DNA of 64,000 nt from Pseudomonas sp. DG56-2 (GCF_004803755.1 NZ_CP032311.1:742501-806500); one strand, 5' to 3'; shown: positions 36,433 through 47,546, counted from the stretch's first letter. The notes: generated from the sequence alone by a model not told the origin. Made by a program: numbers and translations.

Positions 36433-38538
36433 GTGAACCCGGTAATCAAGAAATTTCAGTTCGGTCAGTCGACCGTAACCCTCGAGACGGGCCGTATTGC
36501 TCGTCAAGCGTCCGGCGCCGTATTGGTCACCGTCGATAACGATGTCACCGTGCTGGTGACCGTGGTCGGTGCCAAACAGGCTGACCCAGGCAAAGGCTTC
36601 TTCCCCCTGTCCGTTCACTATCAGGAAAAGACCTACGCCGCCGGCAAGATCCCAGGTGGTTTCTTCAAGCGTGAAGGCCGTCCTTCCGAGAAAGAAACCC
36701 TGACCTCGCGTCTGATCGACCGTCCGATCCGTCCGCTGTTCCCAGAAGGTTTCATGAACGAAGTGCAGGTTGTCTGCACCGTCGTTTCCACCAGCAAGAA
36801 GACCGATCCGGACATCGCTGCGATGATCGGTACCTCGGCTGCCCTGGCAATCTCCGGCATTCCGTTCGAAGGTCCGATTGGCGCTGCGCGCGTTGCTTTC
36901 CACGAAAGCACCGGCTACCTGCTGAACCCGACTTACGAGCAGCTGGCTGCTTCTAGCCTGGATATGGTCGTCGCCGGTACTTCCGACGCCGTACTGATGG
37001 TTGAATCGGAAGCCAAAGAGCTGACCGAAGACCAGATGCTGGGTGCCGTACTGTTCGCCCACGATGAATTCCAGGCTGTTATCCAGGCTGTGAAAGAACT
37101 GGCTGCCGAAGCTGCCAAGCCTACCTGGGACTGGACTGCCAAAGCCGAGAACACCCCACTGCTGAGCGCCATCCGTGGCGAGTTCGGTGCTGCGGTTTCC
37201 GACGCCTACACCATCACTGTCAAGGCCGACCGTTACGCTCGCCTGGGCGAGCTGCGCGATCAGGCGATCGCCAAGTTCTCCGGCGAAGAAGGTCAGCCAG
37301 CGGCTTCCGAAGTCAAAGAAATCTTCGGTGAAATCGAATACCGCACCGTTCGCGAAAACATCGTTAACGGCAAGCCACGTATCGACGGCCGCGACACCAA
37401 GACCGTACGTCCGCTGAACATCGAAGTTGGTGTTCTGCCAAAAACTCACGGTTCGGCTCTGTTCACCCGTGGCGAAACCCAGGCACTGGTCGTTGCGACC
37501 CTGGGTACTGCCCGTGATGCCCAGTTGCTGGACACTCTCGAAGGCGAGAAAAAAGACCCCTTCATGCTGCACTACAACTTCCCACCGTTCTCGGTAGGTG
37601 AGTGTGGTCGCATGGGTGGTGCAGGTCGCCGTGAAATCGGTCACGGTCGTCTGGCTCGCCGTTCGGTTCAGGCTATGTTGCCTGCCGCCGACGTGTTCCC
37701 GTACACCATCCGCGTGGTTTCGGAAATCACCGAGTCCAACGGCTCCAGCTCCATGGCGTCGGTTTGCGGTGCTTCCCTGGCGCTGATGGATGCCGGTGTA
37801 CCGATGAAGGCACCTGTTGCCGGTATCGCCATGGGCCTGGTTAAAGAAGGCGAGAAATTCGCTATTTTGACCGACATCCTCGGTGACGAAGACCACCTGG
37901 GCGACATGGACTTCAAGGTTGCTGGTACCGCTAAAGGCGTTACCGCACTGCAGATGGACATCAAGATCAACGGTATCACCGAAGAGATCATGGAAATCGC
38001 CCTGGGCCAGGCCCTGGAAGCGCGCCTGAACATCCTCGGCCAGATGAACCAGATCATTGGTCAGTCCCGTAGCGAACTGTCGGAAAACGCGCCGACCATG
38101 ATCGCCATGAAGATCGACACCGACAAGATCCGTGACGTCATCGGTAAGGGCGGCGCGACCATTCGTGCAATCTGTGAAGAGACCAAGGCTTCGATCGATA
38201 TCGAAGACGACGGCTCGATCAAAATCTTCGGCGAAACCAAGGAAGCGGCTGAAGCTGCCCGTCAGCGCGTTCTGGGCATTACCGCTGAGGCCGAGATCGG
38301 TAAGATCTACGTCGGTAAAGTAGAGCGCATCGTTGACTTCGGTGCCTTCGTTAACATCCTGCCGGGCAAGGACGGTCTGGTTCACATCTCTATGCTGAGC
38401 GATGCTCGTGTCGAGAAAGTGACCGATATCCTCAAAGAAGGCCAGGAAGTTGAAGTACTGGTACTGGACGTGGACAACCGCGGTCGTATCAAGCTGTCGA
38501 TCAAAGACGTTGCTGCTGCCAAGGCATCCGGCGTTTAA
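36433..38538 (+). CDS. pnp: Polynucleotide phosphorylase
   Basis: 3'-5' phosphorolytic RNA degradation enzyme, part of the degradosome. 701 residues. Two RNase PH domains (about 10-145 and 310-455) separated by a helical domain, then a KH domain ([11 protein letters not shown] from about residue 568) and an S1 domain (about 620-690). The start is GTG at 36433, preceded by GAAGGTAGGAAA. Terminated by a strong hairpin at 38556. Confidence 0.98.
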   Translation: MNPVIKKFQFGQSTVTLETGRIARQASGAVLVTVDNDVTVLVTVVGAKQADPGKGFFPLSVHYQEKTYAAGKIPGGFFKREGRPSEKETLTSRLIDRPIRPLFPEGFMNEVQVVCTVVSTSKKTDPDIAAMIGTSAALAISGIPFEGPIGAARVAFHESTGYLLNPTYEQLAASSLDMVVAGTSDAVLMVESEAKELTEDQMLGAVLFAHDEFQAVIQAVKELAAEAAKPTWDWTAKAENTPLLSAIRGEFGAAVSDAYTITVKADRYARLGELRDQAIAKFSGEEGQPAASEVKEIFGEIEYRTVRENIVNGKPRIDGRDTKTVRPLNIEVGVLPKTHGSALFTRGETQALVVATLGTARDAQLLDTLEGEKKDPFMLHYNFPPFSVGECGRMGGAGRREIGHGRLARRSVQAMLPAADVFPYTIRVVSEITESNGSSSMASVCGASLALMDAGVPMKAPVAGIAMGLVKEGEKFAILTDILGDEDHLGDMDFKVAGTAKGVTALQMDIKINGITEEIMEIALGQALEARLNILGQMNQIIGQSRSELSENAPTMIAMKIDTDKIRDVIGKGGATIRAICEETKASIDIEDDGSIKIFGETKEAAEAARQRVLGITAEAEIGKIYVGKVERIVDFGAFVNILPGKDGLVHISMLSDARVEKVTDILKEGQEVEVLVLDVDNRGRIKLSIKDVAAAKASGV

Positions 38539-38555
38539 GAACGTAGCTTGAGAAG

Positions 38556-38580
38556 AAGGACCCTTCGGGGTCCTTTTTTT
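38556..38580 (+). terminator. Intrinsic terminator after pnp
   Basis: AAGGACCC, TTCG, GGGTCCTT, then TTTTT. Clear end of the pnp transcript. Confidence 0.93.
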
Positions 38581-38714
38581 ATGCCCGGAAAATTACCTTG
38601 TGGACTTGCATCTTGCATGCAGGATTTTTCTCCGGCTTGCAAATTGCACGATTGAAAGTTTTGCGTATTTTTCTAACCTGTTGTTTTTTAAAGAAAAAAA
38701 CTAACCTAAAAACC

Positions 38715-38730
38715 TGGCACAGGCTCTGCA
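38715..38730 (+). promoter_or_regulatory. Sigma-54-like promoter before the BON-domain gene
   Basis: TGGCACAGGCTCTGCA matches TGGCACG-N4-TTGCA at 14 of 16 positions counting free positions, with GG and GC spaced by exactly ten bases. The run just upstream (about 38670-38710) is AT-rich with several A/T tracts, as expected for bending or IHF. Gene start is 67 bases downstream. No activator site was identified. Confidence 0.5.
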
Positions 38731-38796
38731 ATGGTATTCGTACACCTGCTGCCAGGATTTACGGCGCAGATTTTTCGAAAAACAGGAGTGTCTCGT

Positions 38797-39147
38797 ATGA
38801 AGAAGTTCGCTATTGCTGCCGCTACTGCCACCGCTCTGACGCTGACCATGGCCAACGCGGCGTTTGCCCAACAAACCGCCCAGGCTCCGATGACCCTTGC
38901 TGCCGGTGAAATGACCAAGGCAACTGAAGCGGGTTCTGACACCTGGATCACCACCAAGGTCAAAGCTGATCTGATGACTGAAAAAGGCGTACCAGGCACC
39001 GATATCAAGGTTGAGACCAACAAAGGCGTTGTCTCCCTCTCTTCGGACGTAGCTGTCACTGCTTCGCAGAAAGAAATGGCGGTAGCAATCGCCAAGAAAA
39101 TCAAAGGTGTTCAAGCCGTTTCGGCTGACGGCCTGAAAGCCGAGTAA
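38797..39147 (+). CDS. Periplasmic BON-domain protein
   Basis: 116-residue exported protein. Signal peptide about 1-24 (KKFAIAAATATALTLTMANA, cut near AFA-QQ), then one BON domain (about 47-114) with WITTKVKADLMTEKG, a strand pair ETNKGVVSLSS and the closing GVQAVSADGL. BON domains are thought to touch phospholipid or outer-membrane surfaces; single-domain versions resemble half of OsmY. Monocistronic, with a candidate sigma-54 promoter and its own terminator. The exact role is unknown. Confidence 0.88.
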   Translation: MKKFAIAAATATALTLTMANAAFAQQTAQAPMTLAAGEMTKATEAGSDTWITTKVKADLMTEKGVPGTDIKVETNKGVVSLSSDVAVTASQKEMAVAIAKKIKGVQAVSADGLKAE

Positions 39148-39210
39148 GGTTTTCCCGACTCGCTGAGCTTTAAAGGTTCATGCGAAAGACCAAAAGGACT
39201 TGGTCACTCA

Positions 39211-39243
39211 AAGCCCCGGCACTGATTGCCGGGGCTTCTTTTT
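39211..39243. terminator. Terminator between the BON and DUF748 genes
   Basis: AAGCCCCGGC, seven-base loop, GCCGGGGCTT, then CTTTTT. Serves the plus-strand gene and probably the converging one. Confidence 0.88.
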
Positions 39244-39272
39244 GATCGCGGCGCAGGCCCGACCCTAGTGAC

Positions 39273-42212
39273 TCACTCCGCATCCAGATGCAATGGCGTG
39301 ATCACTCGGCCATCGGCTTCAGCTTGACCCAGGCTGGCATCGATGAAGTACACCCGGTCATCCTCAAGCTTGCCTTTATCGACCAGGTAGTCCTTGATGC
39401 TGCTGGCCCGGGCCTGGCCCAGTTGACGTAGCAGCAGCGCGCTTTCTCCCCAGGATTTGAGCACTGCGTCACGCAACTGGTTGCTGCGTTGCTCACGGTC
39501 CAATTGCTCCCACTCAGCCGGTGGCTGCTGTTTCATCCGGGTACGGTAGATGCCTTCGAGCATGGCCGGTTTATCGCTCTCAGGAACAGTCAGATCCGAT
39601 GCCTGGGCGGGAACCTTGTCGCCACGACGCTGGAGAATCTTGTAGTAGGTGCTTTGATACTCCCGTTCCAGGCGCTGCTGGGCAATCAACGGCCCGTCAC
39701 TGCTCTGGGCGCTGGTACCTTCGATCTCCAGGCGTAGGGCAGGGCGTTCCTTGAGTGCCGCTGCCAGCTTGTCCAGGGCGCTCTGTGCGTCGGGCGCCAA
39801 GTCGCTGGAGCCTGCGGCGAAGGCGACGTTACCAAGATCCTGGGCATCACCGCCGCTGATCAGTCCACCAATGAATTTGAACGGCGCCTGGGCCGCACGC
39901 AGCACCAGGTTACGCAGGGTTTGCCAGACAATCGGCATCACACTGAATTGCGGGTCGTTCAAGTCGCCGGTAACTGGCAGCTCGATGGAAATCTTGCCAT
40001 CGGTATCTTTGAGCAAGGCCACTGCCAGGCGAATAGGCAGGTCTACGGCATCCGGGCTGTCGACTTTTTCACCCAATTGCAGTTGTTCGACCACCACCTT
40101 GTTTTCGGCCTTGAGCTTGCCCTGAGTGATGATGTAGTGCAGATCGATGTTCAGGCGACCCTTACGGATACGGAACCCGGCGAACTTGCCGGAGTAGGGC
40201 GTCAGGGTGGTCAACTCGACACGTTTGAAGCTGGTAGCGATATCCAGGCTTGCCATCGGGTCGAAGGGGTTCAATGCGCCTTTGATGGTCACAGGCGCGT
40301 AACGATCGACTTTACCCTTGATGTCGACCTTGGCCGGTTTGGGCTGACGATTGTCGATCGTGCCGATTTGCCCGTTCAACTGCTGGATAGCCGTCGCGAA
40401 GTTGGGGGTCAGGCTGAAGTCGGCAAAGTTCGCCGAGCCGTCGTTGATGTCGATGGCGCCGATGCGAATGCCTAGTGGCTTGTCGCTGCTGGCGGGGGCT
40501 TTGCTTTTTGCCGGGGCACTGCTTTGCGCGGTGGCTGGCTGTGGGATCAGCAGGTCATCGACGTTGGTGGTGCGATCTTCATTGATCATGAAGCGCGCGT
40601 AGGGTTGCTTCAAGCTGACTTTGCCAATGCTCAATGCATCACCATGACGATAGGACACGCCGTCCAGGTTCAGTTGCTGCCATTTGACGAAGTCGCGATT
40701 CTTGATCGTATCCAGCGTGTGTAACTGGTTGACCTGTGCTTTGCCATCGATGTTGAACGCCAGTGGCTCGGTGCTCTTGAGGTCAACATTGAGGTCGCTG
40801 CCGAGCATGCCGCTGCGCAGTTCGAGGCGAATGAACGGGCTGATATAGGCTTGGGCGATTCGTAGGTCGATGTCCTGGGTGCTGACCTTGAGTTTCGCGG
40901 TGACGGGTGCCAGGTTGACCTCGCCGGCGGCCTGCAATTTGCCTTGTTTGCCCACGCCGGTATCGAGCTTGAGATTGAAAGGCGACTGATTGAGGCTGTC
41001 GAAGTTCTGCAGATCCAGATTCAGCGGTCCGACATCCAGGGCTACCGGCTCTTTCTGGGAGCGGTCGGCCAGATGAACCTTATAGTTGCGCAGTTGCACA
41101 TCCTTGAGCAGTACTTGCCAAGGCTTTGCCGGCTCGGCAGGGGGGGATTGCTGACCATCAGGTTCGGCGGCAGCGGGTTCGGCTTTCTCTTTTGCCGTGG
41201 GCTTGGCCGGTTGACTGGCGAACAGTTTTTGCCAATCCAGTTGGCCATCTGCCTCCAGGGCTGCCCAGGTTTCGAGCTGTTCGCTGCGGATCTTGCCGAC
41301 CGTGACCACCTGTTTGGCGAGGTCGATCGACGTTTCGCTGACATCCAGGCGAGCCAGGCGCGCGAGTGGTCGACCGTCCGGAGCCTTGATGGCAAAAGGC
41401 GCAATGCTCACCGAGGTGTTGTCCAGCAACAGCTCGGTTTCTTTCGAGAGGTTCAGTTTGTAGTGGGTGTCGAGGCTTACCACGCCTTCTTCCAGCACCA
41501 ACGGCACTGCATCGCGTACATACGGCCAGAAGGCTTTCATCTTGCCGTCGGTGACCTTGAGGGTACCTTCCGAGGCGATGGGTACCAAGCTCAGGGTGCC
41601 GCTCCAGTCGATACGACCACCTGCCGGCCCGATGGCGACCAGGGTCATGTCGCTGCTGTCGTCAGGCAGCGTGCTGAGGTTCTTGAGCTCCAGATTCATC
41701 GAGTCGTACAAGAACTCGATCGGTTCGCTGGGGCGCAGGTCCTGGAAGTGCAGGTAGCCTTCGTTGAGCTTTATGCTGCCAATGCGCAATGGGAACGGAT
41801 CACTGGCCGGCTCTTCGGCCTTGGGCTCGCTGGGCGGCAGTTTGAACAGTTGTGTGAGATTCAGCGTGCCATCGCTGGCGAACAGCAGCTCGGTGCGGGG
41901 CTTGTCCAGCTCCACACCAGCAAGGTGCAGGGCGCCAGTCCACACGCTGTCGAGCTGCAGGTTGGCGTACAGGCGCTCGAAGCCGACCTGCTCCTTGCCC
42001 GGCTCGCCTATCTGCAGGCCCCAGAGTGTCAGCTCGAGGCTGAACGGGTTGAGCTCTATACGCTGCAGATGGGCAGGTACCGTAGCGTAGTTGGTCAACT
42101 GCTGGTTGGCGATGCGCAAGGCAACGCCTGGGAGAATCAGAAAGCCAAGCAGGCTGTACAGGGCCAAGGCGGCCAACATGGCGCCGATGGCGCGTTTCAA
42201 TCCTTTGGGCAT
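39273..42212 (-). CDS. Large DUF748 (AsmA-like) envelope protein
   Basis: 979 residues. One N-terminal membrane helix (about 10-32, MLAALALYSLLGFLILPGVAL) and then a long extracytoplasmic region of repeated beta-strand segments typical of DUF748/AsmA-like proteins, which are linked to lipid transport and outer-membrane homeostasis in relatives. Lys/Pro/Ala-rich linkers fall near 335-365 and 555-575. Near residue 800 the stretch VAFAAGSSDLAPDAQSALDKL recalls the OmpA-like domain. Encoded alone. The function is inferred only from family. Confidence 0.85.
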   Translation of the reverse strand: MPKGLKRAIGAMLAALALYSLLGFLILPGVALRIANQQLTNYATVPAHLQRIELNPFSLELTLWGLQIGEPGKEQVGFERLYANLQLDSVWTGALHLAGVELDKPRTELLFASDGTLNLTQLFKLPPSEPKAEEPASDPFPLRIGSIKLNEGYLHFQDLRPSEPIEFLYDSMNLELKNLSTLPDDSSDMTLVAIGPAGGRIDWSGTLSLVPIASEGTLKVTDGKMKAFWPYVRDAVPLVLEEGVVSLDTHYKLNLSKETELLLDNTSVSIAPFAIKAPDGRPLARLARLDVSETSIDLAKQVVTVGKIRSEQLETWAALEADGQLDWQKLFASQPAKPTAKEKAEPAAAEPDGQQSPPAEPAKPWQVLLKDVQLRNYKVHLADRSQKEPVALDVGPLNLDLQNFDSLNQSPFNLKLDTGVGKQGKLQAAGEVNLAPVTAKLKVSTQDIDLRIAQAYISPFIRLELRSGMLGSDLNVDLKSTEPLAFNIDGKAQVNQLHTLDTIKNRDFVKWQQLNLDGVSYRHGDALSIGKVSLKQPYARFMINEDRTTNVDDLLIPQPATAQSSAPAKSKAPASSDKPLGIRIGAIDINDGSANFADFSLTPNFATAIQQLNGQIGTIDNRQPKPAKVDIKGKVDRYAPVTIKGALNPFDPMASLDIATSFKRVELTTLTPYSGKFAGFRIRKGRLNIDLHYIITQGKLKAENKVVVEQLQLGEKVDSPDAVDLPIRLAVALLKDTDGKISIELPVTGDLNDPQFSVMPIVWQTLRNLVLRAAQAPFKFIGGLISGGDAQDLGNVAFAAGSSDLAPDAQSALDKLAAALKERPALRLEIEGTSAQSSDGPLIAQQRLEREYQSTYYKILQRRGDKVPAQASDLTVPESDKPAMLEGIYRTRMKQQPPAEWEQLDREQRSNQLRDAVLKSWGESALLLRQLGQARASSIKDYLVDKGKLEDDRVYFIDASLGQAEADGRVITPLHLDAE

Positions 42213-42302
42213 GTGCGGCGTCGTCTATCTGTAACGGAAGTGCTTGGAGTATGGCACGTAAAATCGGTTCCGAAGCTAGCTCGGAATAACCGCTTTTTTC
42301 TC

Positions 42303-43319
42303 TCAGAGCTGCAGAATCAAGGTCTTGAGGGGGGGCTGAGCGTCCTGCGAAGGAAAGTCACTGGCCGGTGTCAGCACCTGACAGTCGCGCACCGGTCGGC
42401 CTGCTTTTTCCGCGCAACGCAGTACTTGTTCGCGCCAATCGGGGAGGCTGACTTTGGCCAGGTTGTTACAACAGATCAGCACGCCATCTTCGGCAGTGCT
42501 AAGCAGTGCGGGCTTGAGCAGGCTTTGATAGTCACGCAACAGGTCGACAGTACCGAACGCGCTTTTGGCCCAGGCAGGCGGATCGAGAAACACCAGATCG
42601 AACTGGCGCTGTTCCAGGCGAGGGTAGGCTGGCAGCTTGTGCCCGCGGCGCTGGCTGATGGGCAAACCGGCGAACTGGCGAATGGCGGGAAAGTAGTCGG
42701 ATTGGATGAAGCTCATCGGCGCTAACTGAGGGTTAAGCGCAGCATTTTCCTTTCCCACTCCCAGATTGCCCTCGGCAAAGTCCAGATTGCATACCTCGCT
42801 GGCACCCCCCGCTGCAGCACTAAGCCCTACACCACAGGTATAGGCAAAAAGGTTGAGCACGCGTTTTCCGGCGCTGTGTTGCTTTACCCAGCCGCGAGCG
42901 TTGCGCAGGTCGAGAAACAGCAGGGGATCCTGGCCGCCATGGCGGCCACGGACGCGATAGTTCAGGCCCCACTCGTGGCCGACATGATCCGACAGGGCTG
43001 CTTCGCTGGCCTGGTATACCGGGTCACGGCGGTCGATGCGGCTGTTACCTTGGGAGCGGTCGTTGTAGACCAGCAAAAGCTCGAGCCCCAGTTGCGCTTC
43101 TATCGTGGCGTGAAGTTCGAGCAAGGCGCTGGTTTCCAGCGTCTGGTGGAAGCTCTGCACCAATAGTTGCGGGCCGTAACGGTCAATGGTCAGGCCGCTG
43201 GCGCCCTCCTGGCTGCCGTGAAACAGGCGATAGCAGTCGGTGCCTTGGGCATGCAGTTCAGCGATAAGGCCCTGGCGGGCGTCGAGGGCGGCGCGCAGCG
43301 CCTGATTCAAGAGGGACAT
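42303..43319 (-). CDS. Class I SAM-dependent rRNA methyltransferase-like protein
   Basis: 338 residues. An N-terminal RlmI-like domain ([18 protein letters not shown] near residue 33), then a Rossmann SAM domain ([16 protein letters not shown] near 150) with the NPPY-type motif DPPAW near 248. It resembles the RlmI/RlmK 23S rRNA cytosine methyltransferases but lacks the N-terminal PUA domain of E. coli RlmI, so the target base cannot be assigned. Transcribed after the thiolase gene, 83 bases apart. Confidence 0.8.
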   Translation of the reverse strand: MSLLNQALRAALDARQGLIAELHAQGTDCYRLFHGSQEGASGLTIDRYGPQLLVQSFHQTLETSALLELHATIEAQLGLELLLVYNDRSQGNSRIDRRDPVYQASEAALSDHVGHEWGLNYRVRGRHGGQDPLLFLDLRNARGWVKQHSAGKRVLNLFAYTCGVGLSAAAGGASEVCNLDFAEGNLGVGKENAALNPQLAPMSFIQSDYFPAIRQFAGLPISQRRGHKLPAYPRLEQRQFDLVFLDPPAWAKSAFGTVDLLRDYQSLLKPALLSTAEDGVLICCNNLAKVSLPDWREQVLRCAEKAGRPVRDCQVLTPASDFPSQDAQPPLKTLILQL

Positions 43320-43402
43320 GCACGTGGCCTTGGTTTGCGGACGTGCAGTTTATCAGCTCATGCCGTAGGCGGGGCCGTTGCGGCCCCGGCTACCTTCCAA
43401 TT

Positions 43403-44581
43403 TCAGCGCTCGATTGCCAGTGCCACACCCTGGCCGCCGCCGATGCACAGGGTAGCCAGCCCCTTGCTCGCATCACGCTTGATCATTTCGTGCAGCAGCG
43501 TCACCAGTACGCGGCACCCCGAGGCACCAATCGGGTGACCCAGCGCGATCGCGCCACCGTTGACGTTGACCTTGCTGGCATCCCAGCCCAATTCCTTGCC
43601 TACCGACAATGCCTGGGCAGCGAAGGCTTCGTTGGCTTCGATCAGGTCCAGGTCGCTTAGCGCCCAGCCGGCTTTTTCCAGGCAGCGACGGGTGGCGCTG
43701 ACCGGGCCGATGCCCATGATTGCCGGGTCGACACCGGCATTGGCGTAGGCCTTGATTCGCGCCAGGATCGGCAGCCCCAGTTGCTGGGCCTTGGCAGCAC
43801 TCATCAGCATCACGGCAGCGGCGCCATCGTTCAGGGACGAGGCGTTGCCGGCAGTGACGCTGCCGTCTTTCTTGAAAGCGGGCTTGAGCTTGCTCAGGGA
43901 CTCGGCGGTGGTGCCGGCGCGCGGTTGTTCGTCAGTGGCAAAAGCAACCGGATCGCCCTTGCGTTGCGGAATCAGGATCGGGGTAATTTCGTCGACGAAG
44001 CGCTGCGCTTCTATGGCTGCGGCAGCCTTTTGCTGAGAGGCGGCAGCGAAAGCGTCCTGCTCTTCACGGCTGATGCCGTATTTTTCCACCAGATTCTCGG
44101 CGGTGATACCCATGTGGTAGTCATTGAAGGCATCCCATAGGCCGTCACTGATCATGCTGTCGATTAGGGTACTGTGGCCCATGCGCAGACCTGTGCGGGC
44201 GCCAGGCATTACGTAGTTGGCCAGGCTCATGTTTTCCTGGCCGCCGGCAATGATGACTTCAGCATCGCCACAGCGAATGGCCTGGGTGGCCAGGTGCAGG
44301 GCCTTGAGCCCGGAACCGCAGACTTTGTTCAGAGTCATGGCCGGCACGGCGTGGGGCAGGCCTGCCTTGATTGCGGCCTGACGTGCAGGGTTCTGCCCGG
44401 CGCCTGCAGTCAGTACCTGGCCGAGGATGACCTCATCGACCAGTTCGGCATCGATGCCTGTCTGGGTCAGCAATTGGCGGATCACAGCAGCGCCGAGATC
44501 TACTGCGGGAATGGCGGCCAGCGCGCCTTGGTAGCTACCGACAGCTGTACGGGTAGCGGCAACAATAACGACATCTTGCAT
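43403..44581 (-). CDS. Acetyl-CoA C-acetyltransferase (thiolase)
   Basis: Forms or cleaves acetoacetyl-CoA. 392 residues, biosynthetic-type thiolase. The nucleophile is Cys88 in [15 protein letters not shown]; the acid-base His is in [19 protein letters not shown], and the second Cys in [13 protein letters not shown] near the C-terminus. The ATG at 44581 gives the standard [15 protein letters not shown] start. It could be AtoB- or PhaA-like; acsA nearby suggests acetyl-CoA/acetoacetate metabolism, but there is no neighbouring CoA-transferase. Confidence 0.92.
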   Translation of the reverse strand: MQDVVIVAATRTAVGSYQGALAAIPAVDLGAAVIRQLLTQTGIDAELVDEVILGQVLTAGAGQNPARQAAIKAGLPHAVPAMTLNKVCGSGLKALHLATQAIRCGDAEVIIAGGQENMSLANYVMPGARTGLRMGHSTLIDSMISDGLWDAFNDYHMGITAENLVEKYGISREEQDAFAAASQQKAAAAIEAQRFVDEITPILIPQRKGDPVAFATDEQPRAGTTAESLSKLKPAFKKDGSVTAGNASSLNDGAAAVMLMSAAKAQQLGLPILARIKAYANAGVDPAIMGIGPVSATRRCLEKAGWALSDLDLIEANEAFAAQALSVGKELGWDASKVNVNGGAIALGHPIGASGCRVLVTLLHEMIKRDASKGLATLCIGGGQGVALAIER

Positions 44582-44704
44582 GGCGCAGGTCCTCACTCTT
44601 ATTCATTGTGGTGTCAGAACGGCACAGGCCTATCGGGCCCTGATCGACCGTCATGGTGGCATAGATGCGCGGCTTACGGCCATTGGCGAACCGGCTGCTC
44701 GCCT

Positions 44705-45574
44705 TCAGTCGATACCCATGCGTCGTCGTGCCCTGTGCGCAGAGCCATCGCGCATGGCCCAGCGCAGGACGGGGGCAGTGGTCTTTATCCCCAAACGAAG
44801 CACGCCGCGCTGCCACGCCGGTTGCTGGAGTTGCAGCAAGTCGCTGGCCCAATCAGGCAGCAGGTCGATGCCTGCATGCAGCATCAGACTTCCTACAGGC
44901 TTGGCCAGACGGCTGGGGGCCGGGGCATCGAGCAGCACTTGCACCACCTCGTGGCTACGCTCATCGCAGTGCAGGTGAGGGCGCATCGCTTGCAGGTAGT
45001 CGCTTACCTGTTGGCACGAGCGTGGTACGTCACGAGCGCCCAGGCGCTCTGCAATCAGGGCAATCTCGGCGTAATAGGCATCTTGCTCGGCAACTGGCAG
45101 GTGCGGGTTGCGGTAACGCAGGTGGGCGGCAAGAAAGCTGCTGACCTCCGCCACATGCACCCACGTCAGCAGGTCGGGATCACTAGCAGCGTAAGGGCGA
45201 CCGTCAGCAGAGGTGCCGACTACCTGCAAATGAATGGTCCGGACCTTTTCGATCAGCCAGTTGGCATCGCGGCTGGAGCCGAAGGTGGTGCCAGAGATGA
45301 ACTGGCTGGTACGGCGCAGGCGCCCCAGCAAGTCTTGGCGAAAGTTGGAATGATCCCAGACCCCGGCCAGGGCCAGTGGGTGTAGTAGTTGCAGAAGCAG
45401 GGCGCTGATACCGCCGACCAGCATGCTGGGAAAATCGCCGTGTACACGCCAACTGATGCTTTGTGGGCCGAACAACCCCGGATCACCCTTTGGGGTTTCC
45501 AGATCAAGCTGTCCCAGGGACAAGCCGGTCAGGCTCATCACCTGGGTTTCGATACGGCGGCGAATCATTTCCAT
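44705..45574 (-). CDS. Oxygenase MpaB/DUF2236 family protein
   Basis: 289 residues, function unknown. Conserved features are the N-terminal FGPQSISWRVHGDF, LLLQLLHPLALAGVWDHS (His residues proposed to bind haem or iron in the family), RTSQFISGTTFGS and HLQVVGTSADGRPY near residue 115, and WVHVAEVSSFLAAHLRYRNP. The family includes rubber oxygenase Lcp-like and MpaB proteins, but most bacterial members have no assigned substrate. It lies 37 bases downstream of acsA on the same strand and could be co-transcribed with it. Confidence 0.8.
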   Translation of the reverse strand: MEMIRRRIETQVMSLTGLSLGQLDLETPKGDPGLFGPQSISWRVHGDFPSMLVGGISALLLQLLHPLALAGVWDHSNFRQDLLGRLRRTSQFISGTTFGSSRDANWLIEKVRTIHLQVVGTSADGRPYAASDPDLLTWVHVAEVSSFLAAHLRYRNPHLPVAEQDAYYAEIALIAERLGARDVPRSCQQVSDYLQAMRPHLHCDERSHEVVQVLLDAPAPSRLAKPVGSLMLHAGIDLLPDWASDLLQLQQPAWQRGVLRLGIKTTAPVLRWAMRDGSAHRARRRMGID

Positions 45575-45611
45575 AGCTACCTTGTGATACGGCAGCCGGT
45601 AGGACTGCCGC

Positions 45612-47546
45612 TTACTGGTTTAGGCGTTTGTCGATCAGGCCCTGGACCACGCTGGGGTCGGCCAGTGTCGAAGTGTCACCGAGGTTTTCCAGCTCGTTAC
45701 AGGCGATCTTGCGCAGGATCCGCCGCATGATTTTGCCTGAACGGGTTTTCGGCAAGGTTGGCGCCCATTGAATCAGGTCGGGTTTGGCAAAGCTGCCAAT
45801 CTCCTTGCTGACCAGAGCCAGAAGCTCCTGCTTGAGCTTGTCGTCCGGATCAACGCCATTCATGGGGGTAACAAACGCATAAATACCCTGACCCTTGAGA
45901 TCATGAGGGTACCCGACCACGGCGGCTTCTGCGATGGCGTCATGCAAGACCAGGGCGCTCTCGACTTCAGCGGTGCCGATCCGGTGTCCCGACACGTTGA
46001 TCACATCATCGACACGGCCAGTTATCCACAGGTCGCCATCTTCGTCACGGCGAGCACCGTCCCCGGTGAAGTAGTAGCCGGGTAGCGGTTTGAAGTAGGT
46101 GTCGATCATCCGTTGGTGATCGCCATAGACGCTGCGGATCTGCCCAGGCCAACTGGCCTTGATCGCCAGCAGGCCACTGCCGGGTCCGTCGATCAGTTTG
46201 CCCTTGTCGTCGAGCAACACCGGTTGCACACCGAACATCGGCTGGGTAGCACAGCCGGGCTTGACGTGTCGGGTGCCAACCAATGGAGTAATCATGATGC
46301 CGCCCGTTTCGGTCTGCCACCAGGTGTCGACTACCGGACACCGTTGCTCGCCCACGGCATTGAAATACCACATCCAGGCTTCCGGGTTGATGGGCTCGCC
46401 GACACTGCCAAGCAGACGCAGGCTTTTGCGTGAAGTGGATTTGAGCGGTGCTTCGCCTTCGCGCATCAGGGCGCGCAGGGCGGTGGGGGCGGTATAGAAG
46501 ATGTTCACGTTGTGCTTATCTACCACCTGCCAGAAGCGCGAGGCATCGGGATAGTTGGGCACGCCCTCGAACATCAAGGTGATAGCACCATTGGCCAGGG
46601 GGCCGTAGACGATGTAGCTGTGCCCGGTCACCCAGCCGACGTCTGCGGTGCACCAGAACACTTCGCCATCGCGGTAGTCGAACACGGTCTTGAAGGTCAT
46701 GGCAGCCTGTAGCAGGTAACCACCCGTGGTGTGCAGAACGCCCTTGGGTTTGCCGGTGCTGCCGGAGGTGTAAAGGATGAACAACGGGTCTTCTGCATCC
46801 ATTGGCTCGGGCGGGCAATCTCCGTCTACCTGAGTGATCGCTTCGTGATACCAGAGGTCGCGGCCCTCGCTCCAGTCGATCTTGCCTGCGGTACGTTGGA
46901 TCACCACCACACTGTTCACATTCGGGCAACTGAGCAGGGCCTTGTCGACGTTGTTCTTCAGCGCCACAGTCTTGCCACCGCGAACACCTTCATCGGCGGT
47001 GATGACCGTGCGGCAGTCGGCGTCGAGAATGCGATCACGCAGCGCATCGGGCGAGAACCCCCCAAACACGACCGAATGGATCGCTCCGATGCGACTGCAC
47101 GCGAGCATGGCGTAAGCGGCCTCGGGGACCATGGGCATGTAAATGCATACCCGGTCCCCTTTCTTCACGCCGCGCTGCTTGAGCACATTGGCCAGGCGGC
47201 ACACATGGCTGTGCAGTTCACGGTAGGTGATGACGCTGAAGTCGGCAGGGTTATCGCCTTCGCGAATGATTGCAGGCTGGTTGCCGCGTGAAGCCAGGTG
47301 ACGATCGATGCAGTTGTAGCTGACGTTGAGTTGAGCGTCCTTGAACCATGTCGCTTGACCGGTGTTCATGTCGCTTTGCTGGATGCGACTCCAAGGCTTG
47401 ATCCAATCCAGGATGCTGGCTTGTTCGGTCCAGAAGCTATCAGGGTCTTCGATCGATTGGCGGTACAGGCGCTCATAGTCGGCCTGATTCAGTTGCGCCG
47501 CTTTGCTGACGGCATCGGCGTGGGGGTAGGCGCTGATATCGAACAT
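45612..47546 (-). CDS. acsA: Acetyl-CoA synthetase (AMP-forming)
   Basis: Activates acetate to acetyl-CoA. 644 residues. Adenylate-forming motifs: [20 protein letters not shown] near residue 265, [10 protein letters not shown] near 413, [12 protein letters not shown] near 497 and the C-terminal [11 protein letters not shown] with Lys605, the lysine acetylated in regulated Acs enzymes. The ATG at 47546 is preceded, on the mRNA, by a hairpin whose loop carries an A-rich motif. In P. putida-type genomes acs is carbon-catabolite controlled; the leader fits that. Confidence 0.97.
   Translation of the reverse strand: MFDISAYPHADAVSKAAQLNQADYERLYRQSIEDPDSFWTEQASILDWIKPWSRIQQSDMNTGQATWFKDAQLNVSYNCIDRHLASRGNQPAIIREGDNPADFSVITYRELHSHVCRLANVLKQRGVKKGDRVCIYMPMVPEAAYAMLACSRIGAIHSVVFGGFSPDALRDRILDADCRTVITADEGVRGGKTVALKNNVDKALLSCPNVNSVVVIQRTAGKIDWSEGRDLWYHEAITQVDGDCPPEPMDAEDPLFILYTSGSTGKPKGVLHTTGGYLLQAAMTFKTVFDYRDGEVFWCTADVGWVTGHSYIVYGPLANGAITLMFEGVPNYPDASRFWQVVDKHNVNIFYTAPTALRALMREGEAPLKSTSRKSLRLLGSVGEPINPEAWMWYFNAVGEQRCPVVDTWWQTETGGIMITPLVGTRHVKPGCATQPMFGVQPVLLDDKGKLIDGPGSGLLAIKASWPGQIRSVYGDHQRMIDTYFKPLPGYYFTGDGARRDEDGDLWITGRVDDVINVSGHRIGTAEVESALVLHDAIAEAAVVGYPHDLKGQGIYAFVTPMNGVDPDDKLKQELLALVSKEIGSFAKPDLIQWAPTLPKTRSGKIMRRILRKIACNELENLGDTSTLADPSVVQGLIDKRLNQ

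Noticed and set aside
36304..38385. Long open frame antisense to pnp
   Set aside because: Mirror of the Pnp reading frame with no ribosome-binding site or recognisable motif.
44582..44704. A-rich stretch (AATGAATAA) before the thiolase gene as a CA motif
   Set aside because: Does not fit AAnAAnAA in register.
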